DNA from: Flavobacteriaceae bacterium
GTDB lineage: Bacteria > Bacteroidota > Bacteroidia > Flavobacteriales > Flavobacteriaceae
NCBI GenBank assembly: GCA_027073495.1
Contig: JALSVQ010000164.1
Coordinates: 1 to 64,000 of the forward strand
DNA length: 64,000 nucleotides
Direction of reading: 5' to 3'
Every line of letters starts with the position of its first letter. Position 1 is the first letter of the stretch. The notes beneath the pieces are model-generated. The model did no database searches and was not told the origin of the DNA. It saw only the letters and a program-made list of their open reading frames with translations. The translations under genes and the position numbers were made by a program. Below, piece by piece: positions 55,094-63,804 of the stretch.

Positions 55094-55947
55094 ATGGATA
55101 AGAGCATTAAATTAAAACAAATATATTTACCCTTTCTGTTTGTATCAGTAAGTAGTATTCTCTTTTACAACACAATTAGATGGTTTCTCGATATCAAACT
55201 CGATATATTACATATCAATGAAGATCTTCTTGATATATGGATTCCATTAGTGTTTTCTTTTTTCACAGTTTATTTTTTTCTTGGAAAAAGGCTGCGTATT
55301 CTCGCTGTTAAAAACATTAGGAGTTATTACGCCTTACTAGAAATACTATCATTTGCTATTGCTGTACCTATTTTTTTGAGTCAAAATTATATTGAAAAAG
55401 CTTCTTTTGACCTTATTACGGTCAATACTATTGAAAAATACACCAATATAATAATGAGAAATACTTTGCTATAAATTCATTTTTGGTAAATAATACGGGT
55501 GTTTCTTATTTAACAGAAAAAACATTAGGAGCAAGAAATAGACGACTTATTTTTTCATTATACTTTTTAACCCCTTTTCAAAATACGGATAATATTTGGT
55601 ATGGAGTTATTTACAAAAAAAATATTAGTAATAGGATGGTAGCAGCAGCTAAAAAAGCTAAGTACAAAAGTTTTCTCGATAAATCATTAAAAGATTTTGG
55701 ATCTTATGATTTTCAAAATGTAAAATATTTTGGAAAACTCATCTATTCAGATGATAGGGATGGATTTATAAAAGCCTTTAAAGAAGCTGAAGTTGATACT
55801 ATTGAATCACAAATAGTTTTGGTTCCAAAAACTAATAACTTTAACAATAGGCTTGGTAATACTGTTACTTGGCTATTTGTTTCATTTGGGTTAGTTGCAT
55901 TGGTAGTACTAGTAATTATTATGACACTAAAAATTAAAACGAGCTAA
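55094..55947 (+). pseudogene. Membrane protein gene broken by a frameshift, lying between direct repeats
   Basis: Two frames share one coding sequence. The first (55094-55474) has three membrane helices (LPFLFVSVSSILFYN, IWIPLVFSFFTVYFFLG, ALLEILSFAIAVPIFL). The second, from about 55435, continues YNNEKYFAINSFLVNN, a globular part with ICYKKNI-like IWYGVIYKKNISNRM, and ends in one more helix (TVTWLFVSFGLVALVVLVI). Adding one A to the A5 run at 55434-55438 gives an unbroken ORF of about 284 residues. I recall similar N-terminal regions in bacteroidetal rhomboid-type proteins, but no rhomboid catalytic motif is present here. It is bounded by the two 115-bp repeats. Confidence 0.7.
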
Positions 55948-55951
55948 CTGC

Positions 55952-56066
55952 TTATTTAGGCTTTGGTTTTGCCTATGGTTTTGGATGGCATAAAAAGTAT
56001 AAAAAATAATTAACACATTATTCCAACCATTTTTTGAAAGCACTTACATTATCACGGGCTACTATT
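55952..56066 (+). repeat. Direct repeat, right copy (115 bp)
   Basis: Second copy of the 54844-54958 repeat, offset 1108 bases. It contains a headless C-terminal fragment of the barrel gene (ending GWHKKYKK and stop) and the true 3' end of the LytTR regulator gene at 56018. The two copies differ at only three positions, so the duplication is recent or maintained. Confidence 0.9.
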
Positions 56067-56767
56067 ACAGTATCTTCATCATAATGCTTTAGTTTTAACT
56101 CCAAGCGACTATTGGTATAGGCTATGATATCTTCTATACTTGAAATATGAACAAAAAAACCGCGATTTATTTTATAAAAAACACTTGGTTCAAGCAGTGT
56201 TTCTAAATCTTTAATGCTATAATCTACAAGGTAACTTCTATTTGACTTATGATGTAGGTAAGTGCCTTTGTCTTTACTATAAAAACATACAATGTCTTCA
56301 GTATTAATAAGTTTTAAATGCTGTCCAATTTTGATGATAAAACGTTTTTTGTATGATTTTGTAGTGTCAGTTAACAAATTTTTTAATTCATCAATGACTA
56401 TATTTGTACTCGTACTGCCTTTGAAAGTTTTATATTTTTCTAAGGCATTATCCAAATCATCTTCATCAATGGGTTTAAGCAAATAATCAATGCTTTTTAG
56501 TTTAAAAGCTTTTAAGGCATATTCATCATAAGCAGTGGTAAAAATAATGTTACTTTTTATTGCTACGTGTTCAAATATTTCAAAAGATAAGCCATCAGAG
56601 AGCTGAATATCTAAAAAAATTAATTCAGGATGCTCGTTGTTATTAAACCAATCTACTGCATCTTCTACTGCATGAAGTGTTGTTACAACCGCTAAGTTTC
56701 TACTTTCCAACAAGCGTTTGAGTCTTCTTGCTGCTGGTTTTTCATCTTCTACTATCAGTACTTTCAT
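56018..56767 (-). CDS. LytTR-type response regulator
   Basis: I use the Met at 56767 (MKVLIVEDEKPAARRL), since an upstream in-frame Met at 56791 would overlap the kinase gene. The 249-residue protein has an N-terminal receiver domain with the acidic pocket VEDE, the phosphoacceptor Asp53 in LIFLDIQLSDG, the switch region FTTAYDEYALKAF and the Lys in LLKPI, and a C-terminal LytTR DNA-binding domain (FIIKIGQHLKLINTEDIVCFYS ... FYKINRGFFVHISSI). It is 10 bases downstream of its LytS-type kinase and should bind DNA as a dimer when phosphorylated. Its last residues are duplicated in the left repeat. Confidence 0.93.
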   Translation of the reverse strand: MKVLIVEDEKPAARRLKRLLESRNLAVVTTLHAVEDAVDWFNNNEHPELIFLDIQLSDGLSFEIFEHVAIKSNIIFTTAYDEYALKAFKLKSIDYLLKPIDEDDLDNALEKYKTFKGSTSTNIVIDELKNLLTDTTKSYKKRFIIKIGQHLKLINTEDIVCFYSKDKGTYLHHKSNRSYLVDYSIKDLETLLEPSVFYKINRGFFVHISSIEDIIAYTNSRLELKLKHYDEDTVIVARDNVSAFKKWLE

Positions 56768-56777
56768 TGCTTTAGTT

Positions 56778-58118
56778 TTAGAAACGTTCATTATCCATTA
56801 ACTCAGCTACTTTTTTATCTTCCCAAGATTGTCCAAGATATTTCCCTTTGTAAAATATTTTGAAATATTGGATGAGTATCCCCAATCCCCATCCGCCAGC
56901 AGGGTAGAGGAACCATTTATGAGACCAGTTGTTAATATAATTTATATATGCTAAAAATGAAATTACTGCTACGTAAATAGCTAATCCTATATAAAATTGA
57001 CGCATTTCTTGAGCTGTTTTTTGAGCACGTGCTAAACGTGCTTCGTTTTGTATTGTTTTATTTTCCATAATGGGTGTTTTTTTAGTGAGTAAGGGTAAAC
57101 TTACTATGAATTCAGTTGTTGTTTTACTTATTAATACAGCTTGATCGCTAATGAGTTGATACCGTTGTACAATGTTTTGCAAACCAATTTTGGTACTTTT
57201 TTTAAAAATTTCTTTTGGGTTTAATTTATTTGATATCTCCAATCGCTCATCATTGATATGAATTTGGATGTGCAACGGATTTTTTTCATTTACTTTATTG
57301 TGTTTAACCGCATTTTCAAGTAATAATTGCAATGACAACGGTACTATTTTAAGATTTTCTTTACTAGAATTATTTGTGATAGTATATTCCAATCCGTTTT
57401 CAAAACGAAGTTTGAGTAAGGTTAAATAGGATTCAGCAAAATGGAGTTCTTCTTGGAGTGGTACCAATGTTTTGTCACGCTGTTCTAACACATAACGATA
57501 GACTTTTGACATTTTACTTGTGAACTGCTGCGCTTTATCTGGGTTCTCATCTATCAATGATGATAACACATTTAAGCTATTAAACAAAAAATGAGGATCA
57601 ATTTGGTTTTTTAAACTCTCATATTTTGCCGATTGATTTTCGGCTCTATATTTATGTTCATCAATACGTTTTTCTGTTAATGCCTTGAAAAAATAGATAA
57701 GATGAGCAATTACAGTTCCTATTAGTGCAAATATAAAGCTTGTTTTATAGTATTTTGAAGCGCCTTGATCTTCAAAAATATAACTAAATTCTTTATTATA
57801 CATTATAACAAGTATAGCAACACGGAGAGCAAAAACAGCCAACATGGTTACGGAAAGTGAACCTATTATCCCTATAATTAAGGTTTTACTAGGGTTTACT
57901 TTCCAAGGGAATTTGGTATTGAGATAGCGGTAAAAATAAAATTGAGAATATGATATTACAAATGTATAAACTTGCATCCAAAAAAATGAAATAGCGCCTT
58001 CTTCAGCAAATATATGCTTGCTCAATGTACCATAACTAATGTAGCGCTCTATCAAAAAGAGGATAGATCCTATGATAAAAGCTATTTGGATGTTTTTATT
58101 GATTTTCATGGACTTCAT
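56778..58118 (-). CDS. LytS-type sensor histidine kinase fused to a 2TM domain
   Basis: The 446-residue protein has an N-terminal four-helix membrane region (about 10-30, 45-65, 80-105, 125-145), then a coiled linker and the His_kinase region with NQIDPHFLFNSLN, where His176 is phosphorylated, and a HATPase domain with the N box (LLLENAVKHNKV) and a weak G box (IGLQNIVQRYQL). Residues 351-446 form an unrelated 2TM domain (IYVAVISFLAYI, FLYPAGGWGLGILIQYF), beginning at a Met (57066-57068) as if a separate gene were fused. 2TM genes usually sit next to LytTR pairs in Flavobacteriaceae. Ligand unknown. Confidence 0.9.
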   Translation of the reverse strand: MKSMKINKNIQIAFIIGSILFLIERYISYGTLSKHIFAEEGAISFFWMQVYTFVISYSQFYFYRYLNTKFPWKVNPSKTLIIGIIGSLSVTMLAVFALRVAILVIMYNKEFSYIFEDQGASKYYKTSFIFALIGTVIAHLIYFFKALTEKRIDEHKYRAENQSAKYESLKNQIDPHFLFNSLNVLSSLIDENPDKAQQFTSKMSKVYRYVLEQRDKTLVPLQEELHFAESYLTLLKLRFENGLEYTITNNSSKENLKIVPLSLQLLLENAVKHNKVNEKNPLHIQIHINDERLEISNKLNPKEIFKKSTKIGLQNIVQRYQLISDQAVLISKTTTEFIVSLPLLTKKTPIMENKTIQNEARLARAQKTAQEMRQFYIGLAIYVAVISFLAYINYINNWSHKWFLYPAGGWGLGILIQYFKIFYKGKYLGQSWEDKKVAELMDNERF

Positions 58119-58151
58119 TATTTAGATGCAAATTAAACTAATTAATTGAGA

Positions 58152-59147
58152 TTACAATTCTAATTGCATAGTGATTGCTTTATCTTTTACCTCAAATTTA
58201 GCATCTTCCCAAGTAGGAGGTCCCATTGTGCCACGTGCATCATTTGAAAAAACATAAGCTTCTGTTGGTGCACCATAGCCATTTCTGTCTAACCTGTTGT
58301 TTCCATTTGCATCGTGATAGCAAGAGATAGCATAGTTGCCATTTGGAATGTTTTTGAACGTAACAGTTACTTTATTGTTTTTTATTATTACTTTTTTTGA
58401 TAATTTCTTTATACTTAAAAAATGTTTTTGACTATCGTATAATGTAATTTTAAAAGTACCTTCGTTACTTGAGAAGCCTGTGATTGTTACTTTGATGTCA
58501 TTTCCCTTTGTTGTAGTTTCTGATGTTCCACAAATATTTTTAATGCGGTGTATTACCGTATTTTTCCCCCAAGTTGGTGCAAATTTATATTTGGTTTTTT
58601 GATTAAATAGCGGTAAGATAGCTTTAAACTTCGCGCAATAAGGTGTTAGGTCTTTTTTAAAAAAACGATCCATTCCCAATTGAAAATCTAAAGCACCACT
58701 TTGTGCTCTAGGATTTAAGCTATCCAAAGCAATAGCTTTTTGATAGGTAGCAACAGTCAACCCCGAATATTTCATACCATTGGTTTGTGGGTCAAATGCT
58801 ACTAAAGCAGTATAATAAAACCCTCTAAGGGCTGTTACTTCTGAATTGTTTTTTGCCATTTGTTCAGCAATTTTAAGATATTGATTGGCTTTTTTTATTT
58901 TCAAATCCATAATATTTTTATCTTTGGTTTGAAAGCAAGCGTCAATATTTGCTTTGGCTGCATAGTATGCTGGTAGCCATTCTTGTTTGCTATTTTTACT
59001 AATGCGCTCAAAAATATTTGAAGCAATATCGAGTTTGTTTTGTGCTAAAAGACTTAGTCCTTTTTGCATAGCATCTTCATAGACTGTTTGTGCTTGAACA
59101 CTGTTTATACTGATGATAGCGATTAACAATACAATTACTTTTTTCAT
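58152..59147 (-). CDS. Secreted protein with TPR-like repeats and DUF2141 domain
   Basis: The 331-residue protein has a signal peptide (MKKVIVLLIAIISINSVQA-Q), a helical N-terminal half resembling tetratricopeptide repeats (for example LSLLAQNKLDIASNIFERISKNS, YYAAKANIDACFQT) and a C-terminal beta-sandwich DUF2141 domain (SSNEGTFKITLYDSQKHFL ... NIPNGNYAISCYHDANGNNRLDRNGYGAPTEAYVFSND). The pattern HDANGN-x-LD-x-N-G-x-G-PTE is typical of DUF2141, found in many secreted bacteroidetal proteins. It lies 33 bases upstream of the kinase gene on the same strand and may be regulated with it. Function unknown. Confidence 0.8.
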   Translation of the reverse strand: MKKVIVLLIAIISINSVQAQTVYEDAMQKGLSLLAQNKLDIASNIFERISKNSKQEWLPAYYAAKANIDACFQTKDKNIMDLKIKKANQYLKIAEQMAKNNSEVTALRGFYYTALVAFDPQTNGMKYSGLTVATYQKAIALDSLNPRAQSGALDFQLGMDRFFKKDLTPYCAKFKAILPLFNQKTKYKFAPTWGKNTVIHRIKNICGTSETTTKGNDIKVTITGFSSNEGTFKITLYDSQKHFLSIKKLSKKVIIKNNKVTVTFKNIPNGNYAISCYHDANGNNRLDRNGYGAPTEAYVFSNDARGTMGPPTWEDAKFEVKDKAITMQLEL

Positions 59148-59325
59148 GATTTCTTTTATTTAATGATTAATTACACTGCAAAAATGCGATGTATTTGTAA
59201 TGTATTCAAAAAGAAATTCCTGAATTGTAGATTATTGCGGATGAATTGTAGTTTTAATGAATTTACTATAAATTAAGAAAAAATATTTTCAAAAATCTGA
59301 TATATCGAACGAAGTTGACTTTAAA

Positions 59326-59766
59326 TTATTTTTCGAGTCCTTTGAAATAATTGCCCAAAGCTTCTCGTTGTTCAGTGCTCATTTTGGCTTCGCTATGCAT
59401 TAATACATATGGTGTCATAGGCATTTCACCAGCTTCAACTTCTTCAACAATGTCTTCTAGTTTTTTAGACTTACGCTTAGCTGTAAAAGTTCCCCATTCA
59501 GAAAAATTAAGTTCTTCACGCCCTTCATTAATATGATGCTTAATTAACCAAGAAACAGGAGCTACATTGGTGTACCAAGGGTACTTTGACGTATTAGAAT
59601 GACAATCATAGCACGAATTTTTAAGCGTGTTTGCTATGGTTTCACTCGGTTTATGCATTGTTATAAAATCTTGTGATTGGACTACTGGAGGATTGGTTTT
59701 ATCAATTCGAAATGCTTGAATAGCAATAAATAAAACAAGTAATATTCTAACTATCTTTTTTTTCAT
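59326..59766 (-). CDS. Haem-binding domain protein (Haem_bd)
   Basis: The 146-residue protein has an N-terminal signal or anchor (RILLVLFIAIQAF) and a mature part with one c-type heme motif, SCYDCHSNTSKYPWYTNVAPVSW, Cys52-x-x-Cys55-His56, followed by HHINEGREELNFSEWG and a Met-rich EMPMTPYVLMHSEAKM that could give the sixth ligand. This is the pfam Haem_bd architecture of flavobacterial periplasmic cytochrome-like proteins. It may pass electrons in the periplasm. Neighbours (the membrane protein at 59847 and bshC) do not clarify its role. Confidence 0.88.
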   Translation of the reverse strand: MKKKIVRILLVLFIAIQAFRIDKTNPPVVQSQDFITMHKPSETIANTLKNSCYDCHSNTSKYPWYTNVAPVSWLIKHHINEGREELNFSEWGTFTAKRKSKKLEDIVEEVEAGEMPMTPYVLMHSEAKMSTEQREALGNYFKGLEK

Positions 59767-59846
59767 TTTATGTTTTTTTTTAATCTTTTAGCTGTCTATA
59801 AAGGTATTAAATTTAATCAATTAATTCATAGCACAGCGTATAAATT

Positions 59847-60179
59847 TTAGAAAAACCTTTCATCTATAAAATCTATTATAAAAATTAAAACTAGAATTAC
59901 TAAAATTCTTCCAATAAGAAGCATTTTTTTATTTTCAAATTGTTCTCTAAAATAGTGATAATCTAGCATTAAAAATAGGGGAGATCCTATCAAGCCTAAA
60001 ATAGGTGCTCGTATCAAAAAATTTATAGTATCTGCGAATCCAACAAATAATGATAATAAATGTGTAGCATTATGATTATGTGGCATTGTTTTGATATACT
60101 GATAAGACATGGATAGTACAATGTTAATGACAGTCCAAAAAAATATCCAAATGATGTTCTTCTTCATTATCGTTTTCAT
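59847..60179 (-). CDS. Small membrane protein
   Basis: The 110-residue protein has three hydrophobic segments (about 8-24, 36-68 and 86-102). No domain is recognised. Its ATG overlaps the bshC stop codon (TAATG), so it is translationally coupled to bshC. The segment LFVGFADTINFLIRAPILGLIG between helices is moderately polar. Whether it has a role in thiol metabolism is unknown. Confidence 0.7.
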   Translation of the reverse strand: MKTIMKKNIIWIFFWTVINIVLSMSYQYIKTMPHNHNATHLLSLFVGFADTINFLIRAPILGLIGSPLFLMLDYHYFREQFENKKMLLIGRILVILVLIFIIDFIDERFF

Positions 60180-61774
60180 TAAACTGTTATTACACTAAAA
60201 TTCAAATCTAAAGGGTCTAATTGTTTAGCCAATAAATCTATTAATTCACTACCAATTATCTCGTATATAACGCTAAAATTCTGATGGCGCTCTTGTAAAC
60301 TTCCATTAGGAAATAACTCATTTTTTAGTTGACGTATTTTTTGGACTTCATCATCAAAACGTATTTTTTCTGCTTTATAAAAACGCTTTTCCAGCTTTTC
60401 TAAACTATTCATTTGACGTTTTTGTTCAGCACTTACAGCACCATAAAATGATTTGTCGGTTTGTTTTACACTTGCTTCCAATAGTTTAAACTGATTGTGC
60501 AATGTTTTTCGTAAGGCTTCAAAATCTATAGGATTCTTGCTTATTTCCTTTACCTTTTGCTTAATTAAACTTGCGGTATCCAAAAATAAATCCTTGTAAT
60601 TCAAATTTAATTTTTCAATTTGTTTCTGCTGTTTTACTGTGATTAACAAAGCTGAATTACGCAACAAATAGATAGGAAAAATGACATTATTAATGTCAAA
60701 ATACGCTTTGAGCTCTAGCCAATATGCCAATTCGCCACCACCACCAATATAGCACAGATTGGGCAAAATAACCTCTTGATATAATGGACGCATCAAAACG
60801 TTAGGAGAGAAGCGTTCAGGAAATTTTTCCAATTCGCTTTGTATTTCTTCAGGACTAAAAGAAATATTGGTATTATTAATAAAATAGCTATTTTCTTTAT
60901 AAATAATGCGTTCTCGTAAATTATTTTTCAAATAAAAGAGATTGATTGCTCTTGGGTTTACTTGTATTTTATAGTTTGTTTTTAGCTTGTCTATGGTCTT
61001 TTTTACGGTATTGTAGCATAATTGCTCTTTTAGTTCTTTACGAATATACGGCTTAAAAATTGTTTTTAAATCCTTATTATCAGCGTCTAATATAACTAAT
61101 CCATAGCTTTTGAACAGTTCATTAGCTAATCGTAATGTTGCTTTGGCAAGATTCGTTTCTTTGTTGTAAGATTCATTAAATAATGCTAATAATTCATCGC
61201 TATATTCACTTGCTGTTAATGTATTTTTAAATGCCTCAAATGAAGCTTCTAAACCTTGTGTATTCAAGCTTCCTACTGCACCTTGCGCTTCTTTTTCCCA
61301 AGTTATTTTCTTGTTTTTATAATTAAAATAGCGAATTTCATCAAAATCGTGATCTTCACTAGCCATCCAATAAATAGGCACAAAATGAGCATCAGGAAAT
61401 ACTTCGTTTAATTGCTTGCTAAGATTGATTGCACTAATTATTTTATACAAAAAATACAAGGGTCCCGTGAAGAGATTGAGTTGATGCCCTGTGGTAATGG
61501 TAAACGTATTTGCTTTTGCTAATAATGCAATATTAGCTGCTGTTTCATTTGAAATAGGAATACTTTTATAGTGTTCATTTAGTACATTGACCAATATTTC
61601 ACGTTGTTCTTTGTCTAAATTATTCGTTCTTTTTAATGCTATTTGTTTTTTAAAACCATCAATATCAGGATAATTACCTAAAAAAGGTTGTAGTTTCTCA
61701 TCATTAACTATATAATCAATAACTGTTTTAGAGAAACTATTGGTATCTTGATATGAAAGTGTTTCTTTGTGCAT
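60179..61774 (-). CDS. bshC: Putative cysteine ligase BshC
   Basis: BshC (531 residues) adds L-cysteine to glucosaminyl-malate, the final step of bacillithiol synthesis. Its family signature includes FTITTGHQLNLFTGPLYFLYKIISAI, FVPIYWMASEDHDFDEI near residue 134, and the long coiled coil in the C-terminal half (QIEKLNLNYKDLF to QMNSLEKLEKRFYKAEKIRF) that mediates dimerisation. Length and order agree with the family. The start overlaps the stop of the methyltransferase gene (TAATG), and its stop overlaps the small membrane protein. bshA is 10 kb upstream on the other strand. Confidence 0.94.
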   Translation of the reverse strand: MHKETLSYQDTNSFSKTVIDYIVNDEKLQPFLGNYPDIDGFKKQIALKRTNNLDKEQREILVNVLNEHYKSIPISNETAANIALLAKANTFTITTGHQLNLFTGPLYFLYKIISAINLSKQLNEVFPDAHFVPIYWMASEDHDFDEIRYFNYKNKKITWEKEAQGAVGSLNTQGLEASFEAFKNTLTASEYSDELLALFNESYNKETNLAKATLRLANELFKSYGLVILDADNKDLKTIFKPYIRKELKEQLCYNTVKKTIDKLKTNYKIQVNPRAINLFYLKNNLRERIIYKENSYFINNTNISFSPEEIQSELEKFPERFSPNVLMRPLYQEVILPNLCYIGGGGELAYWLELKAYFDINNVIFPIYLLRNSALLITVKQQKQIEKLNLNYKDLFLDTASLIKQKVKEISKNPIDFEALRKTLHNQFKLLEASVKQTDKSFYGAVSAEQKRQMNSLEKLEKRFYKAEKIRFDDEVQKIRQLKNELFPNGSLQERHQNFSVIYEIIGSELIDLLAKQLDPLDLNFSVITV

Positions 61775-62469
61775 TATTTTCTTTGAAATAAGGTGTAAAC
61801 ATACTTTCGTATTTCACCGCTTGGCATAGTATAATCATAGTCCATTGCCTTTAGAAGAACAAAATTGTGACCTAATTTTTCTGTTAACATTTCACTATTA
61901 TAGCGTTTTACAGGTAGTCCACTACAAGTTGTTGCGCCTTCCAAATTAAATGTTGCTAATATAACGTGTCCTTTTGATTTCACTTTACTTTTTAATAAAT
62001 CAAAATAGGTTTTTTGGTCTTTTTCAGCAGTAAAAAAATGAAGTACCGCTCTATCATGCCATAAATCGAGTAGGGGAAGGGCTAATAATGCTTTAGGTCT
62101 TGTTAAATCTTCTACAATCCATTGCACTGAAGAGGCTTTATCACCTAAGCGTTGTTTAATTTTATTTAAAGCACAATTACTGATGTCATTAGCAATGAGG
62201 TTAGTATATTCACTAGCTATCAAGCTATCAATAAGTGTACTCGCACCACAACCTGGGTGAAATTGAATAGCATCTTTTGCTAGATTGCATGTTGCTATCA
62301 ACTCCAAACTAGGTTTTGATTCTTTCTCATACCAACCTAATGTTGTAATATCTGCATCGGTATAGATATCGCACCAATATTCATCTAAATTTTTGGCAAC
62401 TTCTCCAGGTGTGCTACAGCATCCTGAATTTTTACCGTCAATACTACAAGAATTTGCTTCACTCATCAT
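61774..62469 (-). CDS. SAM-dependent methyltransferase coupled to bshC
   Basis: The 231-residue class I methyltransferase shows motif I IQFHPGCGASTLIDSLI (about 69-85), the acidic ribose-binding Asp in LIANDISNCALNKI, and LLDLWHDRAVLHFF, a motif of small-molecule methyltransferases. The N-terminus carries a Cys-rich segment (Cys8, Cys17, Cys18) that is unusual. It is translationally coupled to bshC. N-methyl-bacillithiol made by an N-methyltransferase (NmbA) is known from Chlorobaculum and has been reported from Polaribacter, to my recollection, so this protein is a good candidate for a thiol-modifying enzyme. Either Met1 or Met2 may be the start. Confidence 0.8.
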   Translation of the reverse strand: MMSEANSCSIDGKNSGCCSTPGEVAKNLDEYWCDIYTDADITTLGWYEKESKPSLELIATCNLAKDAIQFHPGCGASTLIDSLIASEYTNLIANDISNCALNKIKQRLGDKASSVQWIVEDLTRPKALLALPLLDLWHDRAVLHFFTAEKDQKTYFDLLKSKVKSKGHVILATFNLEGATTCSGLPVKRYNSEMLTEKLGHNFVLLKAMDYDYTMPSGEIRKYVYTLFQRK

Positions 62470-62479
62470 TTCGTTTTAT

Positions 62480-63784
62480 TTAAACGGGTTCTCCATAGAG
62501 ATCAAAATCACCAGCATCATAGATTTTGATATTTATAAATTTACCGATATTTATATAATGTTTACGCCCATCAACCAAAACTTCATTATCTACATCTGGC
62601 GAATCAAATTCGGTACGTCCTACAAAATAATCACCATCCTTACGATCAAAAATACATTTATAGGTTTTTCCGATACGTTTTTGGTTTTCTTCAAACGAAA
62701 TCTGGCTTTGTACTTCCATCAGTTCATTAACACGGCGTTTTTTTGTTTCCTCAGGTACATTATCTTCAAGTTTGAAAGCGCTTGTATCTTCTTCGTGCGA
62801 ATAGGTAAAAGCGCCCATACGCTCAAAACGCATTTCTTGAACCCATTTTTTAAGTTCCTGAAACTGTGCTTCGGTTTCATTAGGATAACCAACAATTAAT
62901 GTTGTTCTAATATTAATATTTGGTACAAAATCTCTAAACTTATGAATTAACGCCGTAGTTTTCTCGTGAGAAGTACCACGTTTCATAGATTTTAAGATTT
63001 CATCATTGATATGCTGTAACGGAATATCAAGATAATTACATACTTTTGGTTCATCGCGCATCACTTCTAACACATCCATAGGAAACCCTGAAGGAAATGC
63101 ATAGTGCAAACGAATCCATTCAATACCATCTATTTTAACCAATTCGCGCAATAAATCTGCCAGTCTTCGCTTTTTATAAATATCTAAACCGTAGTAAGTT
63201 AAATCTTGGGCGATGAGTATCAATTCTTTAACACCATTTTTAGCTAATTTAGTAGCTTCTTCGACTAAATTTTCAATGGGTTGCGAAATATTTCCGCCAC
63301 GCATTAATGGTATTGCGCAGAAGGAGCAAGGTCTATCACAGCCTTCGGCTATTTTGAGATAAGCATAATGCGGAGGCGTTGTCGTTAAGCGTTCGCCTAC
63401 CAATTCGTGTTTATAATCGGCATCTAATGCTTGGAGTAGATTGGTCAAATCGTGTGTGCCAAAATAGGCATCGACATCAGGTATTTCTTTTTCCAAATCA
63501 GGTTTGTAGCGTTCACTTAAGCAACCTGTTACAAATACTTTATCTACTTTTCCGGCTTCTTTTTGCTTGGCATATTCCAAGATGGTATTTATAGATTCTT
63601 CCTTGGCATCGCCTATAAAACCACAGGTATTGATTACAACGATATTACCATCATCACTTTCGTGAGATACCTCCTTGTTGTTTGCTTTAAGTTGTCCCAT
63701 CAATACCTCAGAATCATAGAGGTTTTTAGAACAGCCTAATGTAACTACGTTTATTTTATTTTTTTTGATTGATTTCGTTCGCAT
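62480..63784 (-). CDS. rimO: Ribosomal protein S12 methylthiotransferase
   Basis: RimO (434 residues) attaches a methylthio group to Asp89 of ribosomal protein S12. It is a radical-SAM enzyme with an N-terminal MTTase domain (NVVTLGCSKNLYDSEVLMGQL, NTCGFIGDAKEESI, VTGCLSERY supplying three cysteines), the radical-SAM cluster motif CDRPCSFCAIPLMRGG (Cys-x3-Cys-x2-Cys) and a C-terminal TRAM domain (KTYKCIFDRKDGDYFVGRTEFDSPDVD). The order and lengths fit well. It lies 10 bases ahead of the bshC-linked methyltransferase. lepB ends 20 bases before it. Confidence 0.96.
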   Translation of the reverse strand: MRTKSIKKNKINVVTLGCSKNLYDSEVLMGQLKANNKEVSHESDDGNIVVINTCGFIGDAKEESINTILEYAKQKEAGKVDKVFVTGCLSERYKPDLEKEIPDVDAYFGTHDLTNLLQALDADYKHELVGERLTTTPPHYAYLKIAEGCDRPCSFCAIPLMRGGNISQPIENLVEEATKLAKNGVKELILIAQDLTYYGLDIYKKRRLADLLRELVKIDGIEWIRLHYAFPSGFPMDVLEVMRDEPKVCNYLDIPLQHINDEILKSMKRGTSHEKTTALIHKFRDFVPNINIRTTLIVGYPNETEAQFQELKKWVQEMRFERMGAFTYSHEEDTSAFKLEDNVPEETKKRRVNELMEVQSQISFEENQKRIGKTYKCIFDRKDGDYFVGRTEFDSPDVDNEVLVDGRKHYINIGKFINIKIYDAGDFDLYGEPV

Positions 63785-63804
63785 GAATCGTTATTTAACC
63801 GCTA

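Noticed and set aside
62393..62899. 168-codon plus-strand ORF across rimO
   Set aside because: Phe/Ile-rich composition and complete overlap with the TRAM domain of rimO; it is an antisense shadow.
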